DNA from: Chionoecetes opilio | Taxonomy: Eukaryota; Arthropoda; Malacostraca; Decapoda; Majidae | Assembly: GCA_016584305.1 (NCBI GenBank) | Contig: JACEEZ010016087.1 | Span: 82,501-146,500 of the forward strand | Reading direction: 5' to 3' | DNA: 64,000 nucleotides | In this document: positions 10,980 through 24,079 of the stretch, one piece after another | Layout: each line of letters begins with the position of its first letter | Position numbering within the stretch: the stretch's first letter is position 1 | The notes under the pieces: model-generated | What the model saw: only the letters and a program-made list of their open reading frames with translations | Database searches by the model: none | What the model was told of the DNA's origin: nothing | Program-made: the position numbers and the translations under genes

Positions 10980-11690
10980 TGGGGACTTTTAAACGGACCA
11001 AACATTACAAAAAAAAGGGAAAGGCCAGCACGACCGAAAGACTCACCTGGCAGGTTCAACTGTATGTAAAACCTCTTGTTGACATGAAAAGATGTACTTA
11101 CCTCCATTGCATCTAAACTTGGGGTTTAATGAAAAATTTTTTGAAAGGGCCATGATCAAAATGGTGCTGGCTTTTCAGTATTTTTTAGCAAAGTTTGAAC
11201 GCACGTATCTGAAACCAAAATAAAGGGAGTGTTTTTCAATGGCCCCCAAAATTTGTCAAATACTCAATGTGATGACTTTGTAAAGGCTAACTCCCCCTGG
11301 AAAAAAGCTCTTGGAAGACTTTTTGGCTGTTATAAAGAACTACCTAGTAAGCGAAACATCGAAATTTTGAGGGAAATTGTAAATGACTGTTGAAGATTTT
11401 CCATGGGGGGCTTGGGGCTAGGATGTCACTCAAAAACCCTTTTTTTCCTTCACATCTTATTTTTTCCCCAACGAACTTGGGGCGGGCATGTGAGGCAGGG
11501 GGAACGTTTTTCCCCCCAGGGCATTGCCACCATGGAAACCCGATACCAAAGGGCGATTCAGTCCAAAATGATAGGGACTTTGCTGACCTCAAACGTAAAA
11601 TAGGTTTCTCCTACAAACGAAAGGGGCAAAATACAGAAACACTTCTGATGTCTATGGAGCAGGTGAGTACTTTTGTGTGTTAGGTATGTT
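10980..11690 (+). pseudogene. Transposon-encoded protein relic, GERF..D..RYQ type
   Basis: Frames on the plus strand carry fragments that I recognise from a family of uncharacterised arthropod repeat-encoded proteins: a GLLNGPNI-like stretch near 10982, FNGPQN and DDFVKANSPWKKALG at about 11240-11320, EILREIVND near 11367, then GERF and IATMETRYQ near 11495-11545 and SYKRKGQNTETLLM near 11610. The reading frame shifts repeatedly at A, T, G and C runs, so it is either a decayed gene or a poorly corrected sequence. A splice-donor-like CAG/GTGAGT follows at 11663. The family's function is unknown; a transposase role is inferred from its place between TIRs. Confidence 0.55.
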
Positions 11691-11817
11691 TTGATCATAT
11701 GTATAATTTAATAACCCCAAATTTTAGATCTTGCTGTTCCCTTTTAAAAACAGTCTGATCTGCCCGTTCTTCAAACTAGCGCATCTTTTTCTAAAAAAAA
11801 CTCGAAGTTGTGGGGCC

Positions 11818-11962
11818 AAATACAATATAATATATATAAAATATTTATATATATTAAAATTATATTATATTAAAATTTTATATTTTAATATATATATATA
11901 TATACTATAAAATATAAAATATATATATATATATATATATTATTATATTTATATATATAAGG
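11818..11962. repeat. (TA)n-rich imperfect tract inside the transposon
   Basis: Runs of TATATA, AAATAT and TTATAT fill the segment between the coding relic and the right end. Low complexity only. Confidence 0.85.
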
Positions 11963-12346
11963 TCAAAATTTACTGTGATTTGGCATATTTTCGGATATTT
12001 TCCAAGATGTGCCCATTTTCGGATATATTTTGGAAACAAAATTTTTAAGTATATTTTTTTGCCAGATATGTACATTAGGTCCTAATAAAGCCACAGGCAC
12101 CCCCCGGGAAATTTAATTACGAGTAATTATATTAACGTAGGGGATTGTTTCGATTAAATTATATAATTATATATACGTATATAATTATAATAGCTATTAA
12201 AATTTTAAATGCCGATATTTCAAAAACTATACGTGCTAGAGAAAAAGCAAAGCCATTTTTGAAATCAGCAGCGAAAGTGCTTTCCAACCCACACACAATA
12301 AACAATGAACAATGAACACAGAACTATTTTTGGTGTCGACCAGTGA

Positions 12347-12714
12347 ATCAAGTAATGGTAGACAATATTTTCCCTTTAACTTAATTCACTAATCGTTGGC
12401 AATACAAGGCACATATCTTACTTCAGATTATTCTCCTGAAATGCACCAATAATACACAACCACACACTCTTCTTACCTCAATCTTAGGTTATGGAAAACG
12501 CAATTTTACAACCTTAGCGATATTATACTAATAATTACTCACATAATTATTCCTACACAATAGTTATCCACCCAATATCTCCACATAACACTTCCACAAA
12601 TTATCAACCTCCACAACATCAATTTGTGTTGCCCCCCACACACAAGATGGTCGCTGTTGCTTACCTCGGCGAAACACAGCCGCCCCTTCTTCACCGCATA
12701 ACTCCGTACCAACA
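12347..12714 (+). repeat. R1 repeat, middle piece
   Basis: Closely matches 46381-46757, including CACCCAATATCTCCACATAA, CTTACCTCGGCGAAACACAG and CTCCGTACCAACA. At 12715 the match stops and resumes at 17615, showing that 12715-17614 is inserted in R1. Confidence 0.8.
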
Positions 12715-12889
12715 GGCTGGTTATGACTCGGAATAAAAAAGTTGGCCTGTTATGAAATTTAATGAACATTTTAGTGCACATTACACAAAACTTAGTAAAT
12801 CCGTTCAATTTAAAAAATATGTCCCCCACACAAGCTCATAAATCTTTGAAATTTTCTAATAGCAGTAATGGTATATTACATTGCACAAA

Positions 12890-14570
12890 CTACACATTGT
12901 TGGTAGCAACAAACTTTATATCTAAATACTTGTCTTTTTTGCATTTTTCACACAGCTCTTCCATCACCTTCACAGCCCTCTCGGCAATCATATTCGAGCG
13001 AGGTACATCAAGCACTGATGGTGCCCTAATCCAGTGAGTTTTCAAGCACTTCAGGGCACTGGCACATCCCAACTTTGTGATGCCGAGGAGGAGGAGGTTG
13101 TCATAGGTTGTCTCCTTGAATTTTTGAGCACTGAACCAGGCTTCTTGCCACTTTTCAGCGATGAAGCATGCTAGAAGCTCCACAACACTGCGCCATGATG
13201 GCAGTAGAAAGTAAGCAATGAGGGTATAAATAGCCTTCGAGTTCCATCGGGAATGTGTAGGGAAGGCAGCTTCCTCCACTTGATGACCGGGAACGCAGCG
13301 TGCATCTTACAATGCTGGAATGCCTTGCAGAGTTCATACAAGAACTTGAAGTCGTCCCCCCAGCCGGGGTTTTCGTCCACATCCATTTATGTTTCTGCCC
13401 TGTACTCACTTTGTAGTTCTTCATAGTTTTCCAACAGTTCATCGATGAACTTGTACTTCAGACTCAGTTTGGTCGTCGTTTAAGAAACGTAGAAGTCCAG
13501 AACGTGTTTCAATTTTTGTCCAATATGTGATGCTGACATCCAATGTTTTGAGGCATCTCTAAACCTTTTCCGACCATCGCTCTCTGTATTCTCACAACAA
13601 CGCCTTTTGATCGTTCAGTGTTTACGGAAGTTGTGTCACATATGATCATTTTAATGCTTGACCAGGCATCATATTCATCAATAATTTTCTCAAGTGCATC
13701 ATATACTGTACATCCTGAGAAGATCCGCTTTTGCACCGTGCAACTCCAAGTTAAATCTCTCTAGTTGCACTTTTGAGGCAGAGTACACGATACTCATGTT
13801 TTAACAGTCTTTTGCCATCAAAGTGAAGACAAAACTCCTTCTCTTCCTTCAGAAGAGATTTGATTTCATCCATCATTTTTTCTACAAACTTGACGACTCC
13901 GCGCCAGACACCTGATTGTGTGGGTGTAGGAAGAGCAACACCTTCTTTTCCGAGACTTGCACAGACTTTAGATGCTTTTTTGGTGGATAAATACTGGCGA
14001 GTCACCAATTTTGTGGCCTGGTATGTCGCAGATGGTTTCTTTCTCATGGATGGCTCTATATCATCATCAGAGCTGCACTCGGTTGCGCTGCTCACATTGT
14101 TGCTTGAGGTGCCAGATTCATTTTCCGTATTGGATTTACCAGCGATTTGCTCATGTGGTAATGGCACATGTCTCTGTCTTTTTGAAAGATGCACGGATGA
14201 ATTTGGTGCAGGCTTATGAGTGGTATATCCCACCTTCCCACTTGCTTCCTTTTGTTTGTGATAAAGCTTTTTATCCTCGCGACAAAGCCAAGCACCATCA
14301 ACTTTAGTGATGTCAAATATGCTGTCTATATCATTCAAAAAGTATTTTTTTCGGTCTCCGTTGGTTCTTCTCATGCAAACCTATAAGTTTGGTCAGTCGT
14401 GCATTTATGGCTTGCTGACTAATAGTGGGAAAGCTGATATTTTCCCACAACTGAGGAGGAGGCGGAGGATCTGCATTTTCATCACATAGAAGTCGCTTGC
14501 ACTTCATCATAAACTTGACTCCAAAGTCAACCTTCTCCAATGGTAGTAACTTTCTATCTCCATCATACAT
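12890..14570 (-). pseudogene. Transposase-like pseudogene, HxDGK / DTTxxNT / RSNxxAER type
   Basis: Reading from 14570 down, the frames are 14570-14331 (basic N-terminal part, ENADPPP), 14374-13751 (Ser-rich linker, then LHFDGKRLL near the end), 13736-13509 (ICDTTSVNT, then IGCQHHILD), and 13386-12890 (FKFLYELCKAF, RWNSKAIYTL, RSNMIAERAVKVMEEL). Three or more frameshifts separate them. The order H-D-G-K, D-T-T, C-x-H-H and AER fits a DDE-type nuclease layout in which the last E would be catalytic. That is an inference from spacing only. The same layout is seen at 24080-26306 and, truncated, at 54110-55497. No family name can be assigned with certainty. Confidence 0.6.
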
Positions 14571-14579
14571 CGTCGACTC

Positions 14580-15841
14580 AGAGATTTGAAATGTGTGTCT
14601 AGCTCATAAAGAAGTCTCGATGGACTGGCATTAGTTGACTGAAAGAGTGAGTTCACCCTCTCAAACTCAGTGACAATGGGAGAACAGAGTACAATATAGA
14701 GATAATTGCAATCATCACATTACATCTCCCACAGAATGCGAGCTTTGTATCGTACATCATGGGAGCCTTCCACACTAGGACATTCAAAGAATGTTTTCAG
14801 TTTCAGCCAGTTGACTAGTGTATTATATATCACCTTACCCCTCACAAGCCATCGGGTTGTAGAGAGGCTCAGGAATGGAAGGGGTGTGCCGATTTGTTCT
14901 TCTGCAGTGTTAATCGTCTCAAACAACATCTTATAGTTCTCGCGTCTCAGGGTGCTTTTTCTGAACCATTTAGGGATTTCAAGGAGCATGAACCCTAGGG
15001 ATGATGGAAGTATAGCGAACACTTTTTGAATGCAGAGAGCTAAACTGTGGCATGAGCATCTCATTTTTACACAGTTTGGTGATACTTGCTTGATCCGAGA
15101 CCAGAGAGAGTTGTTTTCTCCAGTCATGTTGCTCGTACCATCACTAAAGTACCCAATGCAATTTTCCAAAGCAATACCATTCTTGTCAAGTAGAGCCTTG
15201 GTAGCACTGAATAAAGCCTAACCAGTGGTTTCACAGACAGACACAAGACCTAGGAAAGCGGTTACCACAACTCCAGCAGCATTATCATAGTACCTAATAC
15301 AAACACACAGGTGCTTTTCACTCGATACATCAGAAGATTCATCAATCATTAAACAGTATTTCTTAGCTTCAGTAACTTTTTTCCGTAGGTCTACCTTCAA
15401 GGGACGGGGAGATTACGTTACTTATCAGCATTGAACACTTTGTACGATGCAACCGTATGTTTTCTAGTTTACTCCCTGCACTGTTGTTTTTTATCACTTC
15501 ACTGAGGTGATCTATAGTTGATACTGAACTGTGGCAACAAACAACCACTGCAAGCTGCAGTTCAGCTTTCTTAAGTGCATCATTAGGTCCTTGAATCTTC
15601 GAAGGACCACCTCTCTCAAATAAATTCGCTCTTACTGAAATGACTTCACCAACACGCACTTTATTATCTTTGGCATCAGCAGCACTTTAATGGTGGTTTT
15701 CCTTGGCTGCAAAATTTTCTGACACACTTTACAAAATGCTGATTCTGTTCCGTCCTTGGCCTTTGTTAGCCATGGAAACTCCTTTTCCCATACATCCTGA
15801 TACTTCCTTCCCGAATCATAGTGTCCTTTCCACTTGGACAT
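14580..15841 (-). pseudogene. hAT-like transposase pseudogene
   Basis: Fragments in order on the minus strand: 15841-15632 (N-terminal zinc-finger-like region, FPWLTKAKDG then FCKVCQKIL), 15659-15369, 15400-15218 (YCLMIDESSDVSSEKH), and 15169-14720 (YFSDGTSNMTGENNSLW, KMRCSCHSLALC, STTRWL), then an uninterrupted tail to about 14580 with FERVNSLFQSTNASP. MIDESSD, the SDGTSNM region, CHSLALC and TRWL are typical of ZBED/ZMYM-like hAT transposases. Several frameshifts mean it is dead. It ends where the next pseudogene starts, on the same strand, so the two may share one ancestral element. Confidence 0.65.
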
Positions 15842-16576
15842 CCTGCTGATATACTTCTACGGCAGACAGCGTGACGCCGAGGGTGAGGCGAGTACAGAAC
15901 TACGCGACCGACTGCCGACTTGGCCCGCCGAGACAGTAACTGGCGTACCCGTACTGTTCCTGTCCTAAACTCGTCACCCGTGATTCTTACGTGTCGAAGG
16001 CATGTGTTTGCTGGTAATGATACTTTATTACGCAATTTTAACCAAAATTACATCACTTGGCTTCCTGCTTTCCAAAGCTAGACATTTTTGATGCCAAATT
16101 GCCAAATTATCGTTTTCCATTGCCATACAGCCGTTTTACTGCCAAAAATGGTTACATTTGGCAGTGAAAAATTCCAGTTGGCAACCATGTTCATGAGGGT
16201 GACGAACGACCAAAGAGCACCCAACATGTCGTACTGCATAATGCATAACAAAAGAAACAAACAATAAAACTGTAAAAAATATCGGAGAAAAAATAACACA
16301 AATGACAACCTGCTAGTACGCTCTCATGACAGTCTCAGGTATTTAAACGTCACTATGGCCCTTTAAACTGGAGTAACCGTAATTAGTCGTGCGTCTGGAA
16401 AAGCTATATACCCAACGAAGACTTTACCAGTTAAAAATGCATTGAATTACGATTTTTTTCATAAAATTTTATGTTAAATACAGGACCTCACCATAACATA
16501 GTGAACATTCACCAATATAAGTGCCTCGGTGGGGGAAATATTTTCACACAAAAGAACAATACCTATAACTAATATG
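15842..16576. other. Unassigned sequence
   Basis: No gene recognised. A loose repetition of TTTGCCAAATTGCCAAAT-like and TTACTGCCAAAAATGG phrases occurs at 16080-16170. The rest is AT-rich. Confidence 0.35.
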
Positions 16577-17536
16577 ATAAGCCATAGACCACTGTATACC
16601 TGGACTGTTCACGCGACAATGTTTTGAATTGCGGGGCTGCATAGGGGCCCGCGGGGCGCCCGACAAAGAGATATAGTAGTCTATAGACTATCATATAGAC
16701 TGGTTTATCAGTATATATGGTATACTGTAATCTTCGTAAATGTTTGTTCTATAATATTATCAAATAAAAAACAGTAAAACACGCTAAAGAAATGCCATTA
16801 CGAGACTATGAAGAAATATGCATGAACTTAATATTCACTTAACTCTTCGCCATTTAAAACTTTGCGAGTCAACTTTTATCATGAAGGGTATCAATAGAAG
16901 CGCAATTTTATTAGCTTTACATTGATGTATTTTGTTATCTGATAAATTAATTAGAACCATGCATACATTAGCGTTAAATAAATAAATAAAATCATCAATC
17001 GGGTAATTTTCCCGATTGATGATGTTATTTATTTACTTATATATTTCGTTTTCTGATAAATGAATTAGTACCATGTATAAATTAGTGTTGACTAAATAAA
17101 TAACCTCATCAATCGAGTAAATTACCCAATTGAGGATTTTATTTATTTAGTTAACGCTAATTTATGCATGGTTCTAATTAATTTATCAGATAACGAAATA
17201 TAGCAATGGAAAGCTAATAAAATTGCGCTTCTATTGATACCCTTCATGATAAAAGTTGACTCGCAAAGTTTTAAATGGCGAAAAGTTGAAGTGAATGCAT
17301 ATTTCTTCACAGTCTCATAATGGCATTTCTTTAGCGTGTTTTACTGTTTTTTATTTGATAATATTATAGAACAAACATTTACGAATATTACAGTATATCA
17401 TATATACTGATAAACCAGTCTATATGATCCGTATATATATATATGAATCCGAGCGGCCCTCCGACTTCGGGCCCTTGCGCGACAGGCCGATATTCCGTGC
17501 GCAGTCCAGGTATACAGTGGTCTATGGATAAGCATA
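16577..17536. repeat. Doubly nested palindrome (family Fb plus outer inverted arms)
   Basis: The inner palindrome runs from ATCATATAGACTGGTTTATC (16690) to its inverse ending at 17428. It has two central hairpins around AATCGGGTAATTTTCCCGATT (near 17000) and AATCGAGTAAATTACCCAATT (near 17120), each written here with its natural mismatch. The outer arms are a perfect 26-bp inverted repeat: 16582-16607 (CCATAGACC to TGGACTG) and 17502-17527. The outer arms are unlike those of the 7.7-9.0 kb copy, while the inner element is the same family. Between inner and outer arms lie GC-rich spacers that are only partly alike. Confidence 0.85.
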
Positions 17537-17614
17537 TGGAACATCATCACTTAACATAGCAGGAATTTTAAAATTCGAAAAAAATATGTTTTCCTCATAA
17601 CCCTAACATAGGTT

Positions 17615-17745
17615 CAACACCCGTTACATACCTTCACAACACTCCACAACGTCATCCCCAACACATTTACACAAACACTTCATCTGTACCCATAATCTTC
17701 ACCTCCAAAATCCCTCAATAACATCCTACTCCACTTCTACTCAGC
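17615..17745 (+). repeat. R1 repeat, right piece
   Basis: CAACACCCGTTACATACC, CCACAACGTCAT and CCCATAATCTTC match 46754-46880. It continues the R1 copy that is interrupted at 12714. Confidence 0.8.
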
Positions 17746-18013
17746 TGTTCTACAGTAGGTAGCCAATATAGTTTAGTCTGCTCTGCCGTTCCTTTTAATG
17801 TTTTCCTTTATTTATCGTTCTCGCCCGTTCTAAAGTATTGTGTTATTTGTTTATTCCATAATTCCATTTTATTATAGTTCACCATTTCCTTTTGTCATAC
17901 ACACATTTCACTGTGCCATATTGTTATATTAATAATTCTTTACTATCACATATGTTTTTCATTACTTTATTTGAAGTAGTATTGGTAAAACAGCATATGA
18001 TTGTCATAAGAGT

Positions 18014-18017
<4 letters not shown>

Positions 18018-18108
<91 letters not shown>
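18018..18108. repeat. (AT)n microsatellite
   Basis: About 90 bp of TA repeats with two phase breaks. A LINE-like fragment follows directly at 18109. Confidence 0.97.
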
Positions 18109-18111
<3 letters not shown>

Positions 18112-18515
18112 ACCGCCCCCTGAGGCCCGTCCCGGCCCCCACCGCCCAGCCTGCAGGTGAGGGGCTGCTGACAGTGCTGAGTGGGCGTGAAGTCAGGGCC
18201 GCCCTCATGGTCCGCCACGCCCCGAGAGACGTGATGTTGGAGCTGTTGCGAGCAGCAGCCCCTCCCCGCTGACACATCACCCACACCCCGCCGCCCCCGG
18301 CCGGGTGACCAGTGACGCAGGTGACTCACCGTCACTACGCCTCCACGCGACCCTCCCGTAGCTTGACGGGATAACCTCCTCACCGACGGGCTGATGCCAA
18401 CTTTGTACTTTTTGCTGCTGTATATGTATTTCTGTACATGCTGTATTGTATATATATGTCCTGTATGTTTAATTGTACAATAAACCTTTACAAACAATAT
18501 ATAATATATATATAT
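18109..18515 (+). mobile_element. 3' end of a LINE-like element with (TA) tail
   Basis: A GC-rich reading frame ending in LLRAAAPPR and a stop near 18271 is followed by about 210 bp of AT-rich 3' UTR, a polyadenylation signal AATAAA at 18479-18484, and a short (AT)n tail. The unit lies between (AT)n tracts, like the ORF1 element after it. The coding frame is too short to name. Confidence 0.5.
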
Positions 18516-18519
18516 GGAC

Positions 18520-20427
<1,908 letters not shown>

Positions 20428-21119
20428 GGACCGAATATTGCATTTTTTTTATAATATTCGCATTCGCACTCCCACTCGTAGTTTTTGCGAATATGCGAAT
20501 ATTTTACCAAAATCAATAAGCCTTAAAAAATATAAAAAAAAAAACGCAGTGACAATATATTACCACAGTTTCAAACATATAAAGACAATTAATAGTAATA
20601 ACCGAAGCGCTAAGTAACAAAAATGGTAGAAAGGAGGTAGTGGTAGCCAAGGCCATAGTCCCTCGGACACTAAAGGCCGTACTTTTAAAATCTTTCGCCA
20701 GTGCTGGCGAAAGCGTTCGCCAGGCGCTCAGTGATTTCTTACTTTTAAACGCCACGAGCGCTCCGCCAGGCGCTGCTCTGCCAGGGCTGGCGGAGGAGAA
20801 GTATTGGAATAGCCTGGCGAACATGAGTCCTGGTGAGACCACCCTCTCACTGGGCGATCAACATTTTTTTCAATACAGTTTATACTTTTTACAATACTAT
20901 TAAGCATTTCATGAGATAGAAAACTTATTGCGACGGTAAATATGTGTATGGCAAGTTTCTTCATGGAAAATAAGTCATATATATTATTTTCAAAACACCA
21001 TCGAGGTTCCAGCGCAGCAGACAGCACCAGACACCTCCACCTTCCGAGGTGAGTGTATTTTGCCTTTTCGTCAAATATGTTTGTGCTTAGGGACCATATT
21101 GCACACTATAATGTATACA

Positions 21120-21405
21120 TTGGATGTTTTGGTGATGGCATCTTTACATGAGCTATATCAGAGGCCTCTCACCCTCATAAGAACTTCAGTGAGACGTGAT
21201 TATAATACCATTGTGCTCCCGCCGCACTAACATATTTTATTTCTGTGGTATATCAAATAGAATTGAATTAGTTATTTTGTACAATATCAGGTTTATGTTT
21301 TGGTGATGGCATCTTTACATTGAGCTATGTCAGAGGCCTCTGACCCTCATATATATTACACGTGAGACGTGCCTATAATATTGTGCTCCCGACACTGTAA
21401 ATTAG
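21120..21405. repeat. Tandem duplication, ~171-bp period
   Basis: TTTTGGTGATGGCATCTTTA occurs at about 21127 and 21298. Each is followed by GAGCTAT, CAGAGGCCTCT and GTGCTCCCG. Copies are diverged. Confidence 0.7.
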
Positions 21406-21594
21406 TTTTATTTGGTAAATTTTTACACTAGGACCAGATTTTTTTTTCTCATCTGGGAGTATGGTTTCTGTTTACCATAATAGATTCTGAGAAACATTCT
21501 CTCAATGAGTTTCCGTCGCAAATCACTACTTTCGGAGATATAATATGCTTTTAGTAGGAAGGAGAGTGTATAGGAGGGGGTGCAGTCAGTTCGT

Positions 21595-21800
21595 TCACAA
21601 GTTGTTTCGTACACCAGTAGATTAGTACACCAAAAAATTGTTTCGTAGTCTATTGAAACCATAGTCGTTTCGTACACTCAGCTCAAAGTTGAACTTTACT
21701 AATAGAGTTACGAAACGACATCACGTATGTACGAAAAACTGAAAATCAGTGTACGAAACAACTACAAAACCTGGGTACGAAACAACTTGTGTACGACACT
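21595..21800. repeat. Hairpin-forming repeat of GTACGAAACAACT
   Basis: On the left, CACAAGTTGTTTCGTACAC and related phrases occur at 21597, 21640 and 21663. On the right, GTACGAAACAAC occurs inverted at 21753 and 21773, and CGAAACGACAT at 21711. The outermost pair (ACAAGTTGTTTCGTAC against GTACGAAACAACTTGT) would close a stem about 200 bp apart. Confidence 0.7.
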
Positions 21801-21904
21801 CCCTGTAACCTATAGGGGATAGGATAATTAACTAACCTAACCCTACCTTTAGACTCACTAACCTAACCCCACGTTTTAACCTACTAACTAAAGCCAAATC
21901 GTCA

Positions 21905-22700
21905 TTAAAAAGTGATGATCTTTAATATCGCTACTGGAATTATGATTGATTGCTGCTTGTTAGGTTAAAAGTGGTGATAAATGATATTCAATAATACAAC
22001 TACTGGAAGTATATGATCGATTGTTGCATGTTAACCAGGTTAAGTTGTGAATGATCTTTAATATCACTACTGGAATTATATATTGCTGCACGTTAGATAA
22101 GTAGTGAGTCAGTTTAAATTAGAAATATCAGAACTATCTTTGGTAAAATTTCGGAAGTGGGCATTCACTGATTTCGAGGTCAAAACTTAGTTTTCCTGAA
22201 TAGTTTTGATGTGTATTGAATTAATCTGGCACTCGTTTTTGTCGGAAATAAATGTTTGTTTACAGGTGTGGGGGGTGCCCGCCCCTCAAACCTTGATCCG
22301 CTTCGCACTGCCATAATATTGAAATTTTCTTTTTTTCTTAATGTTACTAAACCAAACCCCATCTCTAACCTAATCTAATTTAACCTAAGTTAACCGTGTC
22401 TGGCTGAAACAACGGTATATTCTCGGTGGTACATGTAACACCTTTATTATTATTTTGCGCCATGGGAAATGAGATATAAAATATTCATAATGAATAATTC
22501 TACACGATGATGTAGGTAAGAATCCTTGGACTTTTGGAAGCCCACTACCGCTGTAATAACCTATCTTTGCACGAGTTAGGTGGTATATAAGCTTAAATGG
22601 TTAATATCACAACTGCCTTAGGAAGCATATGATATATTGTTGCACGTTAGTTAAGTGATGAACGAACTTTAATGATTAATAATAGTACTGTCTGGAAGTG
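21905..22700. repeat. Degenerate ~70-80 bp repeats and CCTAA-like phrases
   Basis: 'TGATCTTTAATATC', 'CTACTGGAA' and 'ATTG(C/T)TGCATGTTA' phrases recur near 21917, 21976, 22048, 22610 and 22670. ACCTAACC phrases at 21835-21880 and 22350-22395 resemble decayed TTAGG-type sequence. Confidence 0.5.
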
Positions 22701-23632
22701 TAGTTACAGGGTGCAATCACGGTATATAACTTGGTAGTTTTGTCATTTATGCCCTCAATATACTCCTTGATGAGGTCAATGAGCATCCCCTTATCCACAG
22801 TGGATATAGGAGTTGCCCTAAAGGAGCCAGCATCGTCACCCGTAGCCGTGGTGTCGACTGTAGATGTAAACAAACTTGAATTTCCCGCGATTTCCCTGCG
22901 CCATTTCGACGAGTCGAGCGAGAATAGGAGAAGGTTAGCGCTGGCAAACACCAGATCCACCAACCCTGGCGTTCGCCAGGATGGCGGACGCCAGTGTTTA
23001 AAAGTAAGGATTTCCTGAGGCTGGCGTTCGCCTGGCGCAGCATCGCCAGGCGATCGCCAGCCCGGGCGAAAGGTTTAATAGTACGGGCCTAACTCCATCC
23101 TCTACCCTCCAACAGAGTGGCAACCGCTACTCTCAAGGTCACTGTTACTGAACTCATCTCGTTGTCTCGTGCGCCATACTCCAGTAAGCATATACGCCTC
23201 TTCTCTGTCACCCACGAGCACAATCAACTTTATTTGAAAGAAAACAGTATTGCAGCAGCCTACTGCATAATGGCGTCCAGTCACACCAGTGTGGTTTGGG
23301 ATCATCTAGTGACATTGCAAAGTGTACATTTTGCAATAATAATAATTCATGTTAGATATTATCTTTTTAAATTCGTGGCAGAGTGGATCCTCGTCCCGTA
23401 ACCTGGAAACATAGAAAATTGAATGGTATTTACTCCAGAAATCCATTTTTGTATGAATGAACTCTTAAAATACATGCAACATATTTCAGTTACCTATATG
23501 ATATCAAAAATAGTGTATTACATGAAATATTATGTAATATTCGCAATTCGCATTCGCATTCGCGAATATTAAAACCAAATATTCGCATTCGCATTCGCGA
23601 ATACGGAAAAATAGATATTCGGTCCATCACTT

Positions 23633-23740
<108 letters not shown>

Positions 23741-24079
23741 GGATGGTTACTAGCTATGCATTATAGTATAAATCATAATAATATGATATAATCAGAATAT
23801 CTTATATACTTATCTATTATATATGATTATATGATTCACATATATATTATTCTGATAATTATATGCATATATACTATATGGCCGCTATCAACAACGTTTT
23901 GAGTAGAAATCAAATCTAAGAATTCGATGCGCCTGGTTCCTTGCATTAAGTGATTCCACCAAATTTTCGTGAATTGCAATATAGGCCTAAAACAAGTTGA
24001 TAGCCTCAAGATGAGAATCATTCGACAATCGTGTAAATGACTAGTGAAGATGTTAATACTGTTAGTTTATTTATTTATC
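23741..24079. other. Unassigned AT-rich sequence
   Basis: No gene recognised. It probably includes the 3' region of the gene at 24080-26306. Confidence 0.35.

Larger units (their letters stand above)
9549..12346 (+). mobile_element. DNA transposon with CACTGGTCGAC inverted ends
   Basis: The left end reads CACTGGTCGACAAAAAA and the right end TTTTGGTGTCGACCAGTG, an 11-bp perfect terminal inverted repeat extended imperfectly. The element interrupts the R1 repeat, and R1 at 46316-46760 is an uninterrupted relative of the target. An exact target duplication could not be resolved; the flanks are AAATAA and AATCAAG. It carries the coding relic described at 10980-11690. Its interior has many homopolymer-length frameshifts. 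Confidence 0.75.
12715..17614. mobile_element. 4.9-kb composite insertion in R1
   Basis: R1 breaks after CAACA (12710-12714) and resumes with CAACA (17615-17619), compatible with a 5-bp target duplication. The ends share only GGTTATGA in inverted positions, so the terminal repeats are weak and the block may be several events. It holds two minus-strand transposase-like pseudogenes (12890-15841) and the nested palindrome at 16577-17536. Confidence 0.5.
20674..23090. mobile_element. 2.4-kb TIR element with TTCGCCAGGCG subterminal repeats
   Basis: The left end AGGCCGTACTTTTAAA and the right end TTTAATAGTACGGGCCT are inverted partners. Both continue inward with CTTTCGCC, CTGGCGA, CGCCAGGCG and TTACTTTTAAAC, over about 80-120 bp. 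The target duplication is unclear (AA on both sides). The frame at 22676-22963 on the minus strand shows no known motif. Confidence 0.6.
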
